From Volvox africanus (taxonomy: Eukaryota; Chlorophyta; Chlorophyceae; Chlamydomonadales; Volvocaceae), in assembly GCA_030268105.1 (NCBI GenBank), contig BSDZ01000101.1:2635001-2699000 (forward strand): a stretch of DNA of 64,000 bases. The letters run 5' to 3'. The translations under genes were made by a program, and so were the position numbers. The number at the start of each line of letters is the position of its first letter. Position 1 is the stretch's first letter. Below, piece by piece: positions 59,761-64,000 of this stretch. The notes under the pieces were generated by a model that was not told the origin of the DNA, did not search any database, and saw nothing but the letters and a program-made list of their open reading frames with translations.

Positions 59761-60095
59761 GATAGGGGGGGCTTTGCTTCACCCGTGGCCACTACCTGGC
59801 AGTCCCTACCTTCCCCTGTATTTTGGGGCACCCTCATCCGTTCACCCAGTCCCTGGGGAAGTTGACAGCTCCGAAATCAGTGATTTTCCGGTAGGTAGGT
59901 GATTGAGCACCCACCACCATCATCCAGTGGAATCTGCCGGATCGACGGCGGCCACAACTCCACTCCTGGTCGGCTCGCAAGTCACTATAACCGGGGTCCT
60001 CACCGTCCACCAACATCGGGGGCTCATCCACCCTCAAACAGTGAAGGGGACTATATCCCGCTCTCATTCAGGATCGATCCTGAAACTTCCAGGGA
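59761..60095 (+). repeat. Dispersed repeat family, copy D (long)
   Basis: GATAGGGGG lead, CACCCGTGGCCACTA, CTGGCAGTCCCTACC, GGGGCACCCTCATCCGTTC, CCGAAATCAGTGATTTTCC, AGCACCCACCACCA, TCCAGTGGAATCTGCCGGAT, CGGCTCGCAAGTCAC, CCCGCTCTCATTCAGGATCG, AACTTCCAGGGACAC. Colinear with copy C over about 330 bp with many substitutions. Confidence 0.88.
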
Positions 60096-61965
60096 CACAG
60101 TGTCACAAAATTCCAATTGTGCTCCAGAATGTGTCACACACCCGGTGACAATGATTGAGCGCATCCTAAAACGGTAAATGTCCTTTCGCCGATGTCTGGT
60201 AACGTGTTTAGATCTAAGAGGTTAGAAACAGTTGTATAATGCACGACTGTAAAACGGCTTGTGGCCGCACAAGTCCTCACCCTTTCTCATCCCGACCGGA
60301 TTCCGGAGGAATCCTGTGAGGGCCTCGCGGAGGCGGGTCTAGCATTTATTTTTTGCTTTGAAAGGGGGGCGAGCCTTAATAATCGAAAATGAACCATGGG
60401 TCATTCCCATTCTATTGGAAAAACGAAATAACGCCTCCAAAAATAGAAACAGGGAACAGATAACGCCATATGCCATGCACGACCCGCGATGGTGGTTGCG
60501 CAGTGCTTGACGGCTGCGACTTAGGCCTTGATGCCTTTATTATCCCGCCCCCCCCTTCCCTCACATCCGTACTAGATAGCGCTGTTATCATATACGCATC
60601 ATGTCGTAACTGCACTACTTCGCATTACCGGCATCGTTAATGCCATCATTTTAATTATCACCATCACCATCATATCATATCAGCCGACCCGAACAAGACA
60701 TATCAAGCAACCATAGTGACATGGCAGCAGCAACAGCAGCAGCAGAACATACGGCTTATAAAAGCTGCGAGGCGGGAATACACCGCACGAGATTATCACT
60801 TTTGCCCTTATCGCTTTATTCATCGGAAAATCCCCGGTACGACATCGTATACCAACACTTCCCACATTGCGTGTTAGATAGGCAGTTGGGTGGGTTCGAA
60901 AAGAATTGCATACGACCATGACTACCAAACATGTACGGCACTGCTCCTGCAGCGGCACTGCGTGAGTGAAAAATCCACGCCGCCGAACGTGTTTGCATCT
61001 TTGCCTCCTACTCTGTTTGCATCCTTGCCCTACCTCTCCCCCACAGTGCTGAAGAACCTACGTGCAACTGTCCAGAACTATCCTAGAGCCGGCTCTCTAA
61101 GAGGTGGAACAATCAGCACCAACGCGTTATTTGAAAAAGGACACGCCGTTAGCATACCCCACCATGAGTGACATATGGGTCGTCCGTCTTTATCAACGCT
61201 CTTCACCAACAGGCACGCGGCTTAAGCAATTTGTACCAAGTACAAGAGACAGATGAACCGGGAACAGAACGACAGAACATGTCAGTTCTGCACCCACCAG
61301 TTATGCAGTTCCGCACCCACCGAGGTATTCATCTTCGTATACGGCACTGAGCAAGCTCGCACGGTTGCGATGGGAAATAGCCTGCTTCTTCCCAACTCCA
61401 GGAATAGTTTTGCTGCTTAGAAACTCTGAAACAAAGTCATCCACGCGCAGTCTTACCTAAACACACGCCGCCTCAGTATCGTCCGAGTTTGATGCCCTTT
61501 ACCTGAACGGACCTGTACGGCACCATAATACTGCCCAATAAGCAACCAGCACACCGCAGCAATCCCAGCTCGCAGAGAACAAAAACAATCTATATAGCGC
61601 GTGTTTGTTGTGCAAACATATATGAGACCTTTGCGCGCTTCGGTTATCCGTTGATTGTGGATCAAAATCTTTGTGGTTGCCCCGTCGGGGCACGTACAGC
61701 TTTGCCAGCGCATGCGTAATTACGGCCTACCGGATACGTACGAAAAGTAAACAGACCAACGGATGAACAGACAAACAAGTCACACATACACAGACGACGC
61801 GCGACAAAGCCCCCAGCAAACTATAATAGAACATCATTCGACCCAAAACAGGCGAAACGGAACGAGGATTGTTTATCTTAACGCACGCTCGCATGATGAC
61901 GGCATATGGCACGACACATACACATAGCGCACATGCACACGAGGCGAACACACATGTAGACACAC

Positions 61966-61996
<31 letters not shown>

Positions 61997-62147
61997 TAGT
62001 GTCACGACCCCCTCCACCCCGCGCCTTACGCCCATGACGAGAAGACGGATGTCCGTGACCTTTCCAACACCCCTGCGTTTGTCGTTCGCGAGGTGCACTT
62101 TGTCCCCTTCTCCCTGGTACGTCCAACCCCTCCTCCCTAACACACAG

Positions 62148-62312
62148 CCGCACACGCACACAGACACGCACACAGACACGCACACAGACACGCACACAGA
62201 CACGCACACAGACACGCACACAGACACGCACACAGACACGCACACAGACACGCACACAGACACGCACACAGACACGCACACAGACACGCACACAGACACG
62301 CACACAGACACG
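62148..62312. repeat. 14-bp (CACACAGACACG)-type minisatellite
   Basis: About twelve perfect copies of a 14-nt ACACGCACACAGAC unit. A (CACATA)n tract precedes it at about 61968-61998. All long open frames across it are artefacts. Confidence 0.95.
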
Positions 62313-62491
62313 CACATCGGGAAGCGCATGCAATAAGAGGTGCCCCTCGTAAGCAAACCAAGCATTGTCATGGGCCAGGTCTTGGGCGAGCTAGTGATTG
62401 GCTCCGTACTTAATGCTTTTATAACTCGTACATCACGTGTTAACTGTTCCACTGTACCCTCCGCCTCATGACAGTGCAGGACCCGGCTGAC

Positions 62492-63954
62492 CTGGCCCCA
62501 TGCCGTTGGCGGAGTCCAACAGCAGCGAACCCGCCACAGTACGGCCCGCCTCCCGCTCCCGCCTCTCCGCTCCCAGGAGCAGGGGCGCCAACTCGGGACC
62601 CAAAACCGCCTTTTGAGCATTTGTTGATCCCATCGAATCAGGGGATGATCACGGGTGTTATTCGAGTAATTAGTACGTATTGCGTATAGCAGAGGGATCA
62701 GGGGCAGAGTAAATAGAGTTTAGGTGGATATTTTGGAAGTAGTGGTAGTTGGGAAGGCAACGAAATATGAACATACTTATGATGTGACAAAACTAAATAA
62801 GCCAAATAAGTATTGTATCATAATGCTGGGGAAAGTGGGAGGGAATAAGAGAGGAGGGATTAGGACATATAGCTGCAGCTCTTTAATCGCAAACCAGCGG
62901 GTGAAATCCAGGCACGTGGTGGCTACTGTTGAAGACCATAAAGGCGGGAAGTGCGTAGACTGCTTCAACAACAAAAAAAGAAACGACGACGGTATCAAAA
63001 ATGTAAGTAATCCTAACGTGGCTGCAGCGGCAACAGCAGCAGTCGCGGTGGCAGCTGTAGCAGCTGTAGCGATAGCGGTAGCAGCAGCAAGGGGAGATAA
63101 ATATGATATGGTGGGTGAGCAGGACCCATGACAGGTTCGATGCGAGGCAAGAGGACGAAGGAAGTCAGAGGAGCTGGAAAACCTTGACATCACCGACCCG
63201 CCCTACACGTGCATACTGTACCTACCTCTCCACCCCCTCCCCACTGACCTGCACCAAGCCATGCAGCTCCGTTACCAGCCCCGCAGCTCTTGGCCTCCGT
63301 CCGGCTTCCCCAGACATACAGCGCCTCAGCAGACTCCTCAACCCGGGGTGCAGCTCCGGAGCCAGGTGGGACAGCAGGGTAGGCGCCACAGGCGAGAAGA
63401 CTGGAGGAAGAAGATGGCGAAGCTGGCTGTGGGGTACCGTGGGGAAAGAAAGAAAGACAGTAAGAAAGGAAATAAGCACGTTGAGGAGAAAGGGGGAGAA
63501 AGGGGGAGAAAGAAAAGTTATGGTATTGGAAAAAGACGTGATGGCGCACAAGGATGTCCTGATTGTCGATCGTGTCGGTGGTGGTGGTTGTGGTGGTGCA
63601 ACACAAGGCGACCTGGAAAGGAAATCGGGGCCATCTATCGATGTATATCTTGTATGGGTTCCTTCCTGGTTGCTACGTAGACGTCAAGGCCTTTTCAGGA
63701 TTGTGATGTGTATGGGGTGCCATGTCAATCAGATAAAGATTCCACACAGCACCAGCACCAACACCAGCATCTCAGATACTAGCTACCCCTATGCACCACC
63801 AAGACACCCTCCACAGGATACTGCACACCCTGCCTCACCATAACGATACACCGTGTACAAGGCACCACAGGCAGACGCCGTACGAGTAGACGTCGGCCGC
63901 AGGTGAGACCTTTCCGGATAACAGCACCTCCGTCGCGGTGTAGTAGGGAGTGCC
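62492..63954 (-). CDS. Protein kinase, C-terminal part (runs off the right edge)
   Basis: Exon 63954-63852 starts after a GTAG acceptor and encodes the kinase activation segment and αF helix: GTPYYTATEVLLSGKVSPAA then DVYSYGVCLW. Exon 63400-63249 follows in matching phase with APTLLSHLAPELHPGLRSLL and RRCMSGEAGRRPRAAGLVTE, the usual αH/αI region with its conserved Arg. A possible further exon, 62609-62492 (start AVLGPELAPLLLGAERRERE), fits phase 0 but has no recognisable domain, and the stop codon is not located. The APE motif reads ATE, an unusual change. The N-terminal lobe, ATP-binding and catalytic loops lie outside the window, so activity and Ser/Thr versus Tyr-like class cannot be judged. 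Confidence 0.7.
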
Positions 63955-64000
63955 CTACTCGTCAGTAGCGGGAGATGTCGAAACGGGAATCGCCAGTAAC

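Larger units (their letters stand above)
55339..62491. other. Large gene-poor region downstream of the ABC transporter
   Basis: The first few hundred bases should be ABC 3' UTR, opening with (GAT)n/(GAG)n at 55343-55397. Beyond that I found no spliced or single-exon gene with recognisable motifs. Open frames of 60-240 codons are produced by TG, GAT/ATT and other microsatellites or lack coding character. Repeats, a foldback-like structure and palindromes are listed separately. Confidence 0.5.

Noticed and set aside
62148..62312. Regular repeats resembling a CRISPR array
   Set aside because: The 14-bp units are contiguous with no spacers; this is a minisatellite in a eukaryotic genome.
61727..62620. 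297-codon minus-strand open frame
   Set aside because: Most of it is a 14-bp minisatellite and CA repeats translated as Cys/Val repeats. Only the short stretch 62492-62609, in another frame, looks like an exon.
62724..63131. 135-codon + strand open frame ending in an Ala/Val-rich stretch
   Set aside because: The C-terminal part is a degenerate GCA/GTA triplet repeat. The N-terminal part has no motif, and the kinase gene runs on the opposite strand here.

Overview
This is nuclear DNA from an intron-dense eukaryote. Every gene I could resolve is split by GT-AG introns, with exons of 32 to 365 nt, and introns and spacers are packed with microsatellites. Short TTTAGGG/TTTTAGGG arrays and the gene content (a PDR-type ABCG transporter, GT90- and GT77-like glycosyltransferases, a secretory-pathway sulfotransferase) point to a green alga, perhaps a chlorophycean. 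That placement is an inference; no rRNA or organelle gene confirms it.

Layout. (1) 1195-2566 (+): last two exons of an unrecognised gene; their intron holds a complete 399-bp TRIM-type LTR element. (2) 5069 to about 10759 (+): a GT90 (CAP10-like) glycosyltransferase. (3) About 12496-14823 (-): a P-loop sulfotransferase with an N-terminal signal or anchor, convergent with the GT90 gene. (4) 18220-23361 and 25136-29857 (both -): two tandem paralogues of a GT77-like nucleotide-sugar transferase, nine exons each with the same phases. (5) 30690-31755: a decayed Ty1/copia fragment, then a gene-poor stretch with a long (ATATT)n tract. (6) 34189-55338 (+): a full-size PDR/ABCG transporter reconstructed as 39 exons; all junction phases agree and the joined reading frame is 1,663 codons plus stop. 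(7) 55339 to about 62490: no supported gene, several repeats. (8) 62492-64000 (-): the C-terminal part of a protein kinase running off the right edge.

Four neighbouring genes (GT90, sulfotransferase, two GT77-like) all look like Golgi/ER enzymes that build or modify extracellular glycans. Their clustering over 25 kb suggests, but does not prove, a shared role in wall or matrix glycoprotein modification. The ABC transporter is an independent gene.

Non-genic signals of note are a dispersed repeat family with four same-orientation copies, a recurrent 12-bp palindrome GACCC(A/G)(C/T)GGGTC, a strong excess of GTACGGCA/TGCCGTAC, several perfect long hairpins and three (ATATT)n blocks. I did not find an obviously new multi-gene system. 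The glycan cluster and the repeat and motif families are the best candidates for follow-up.
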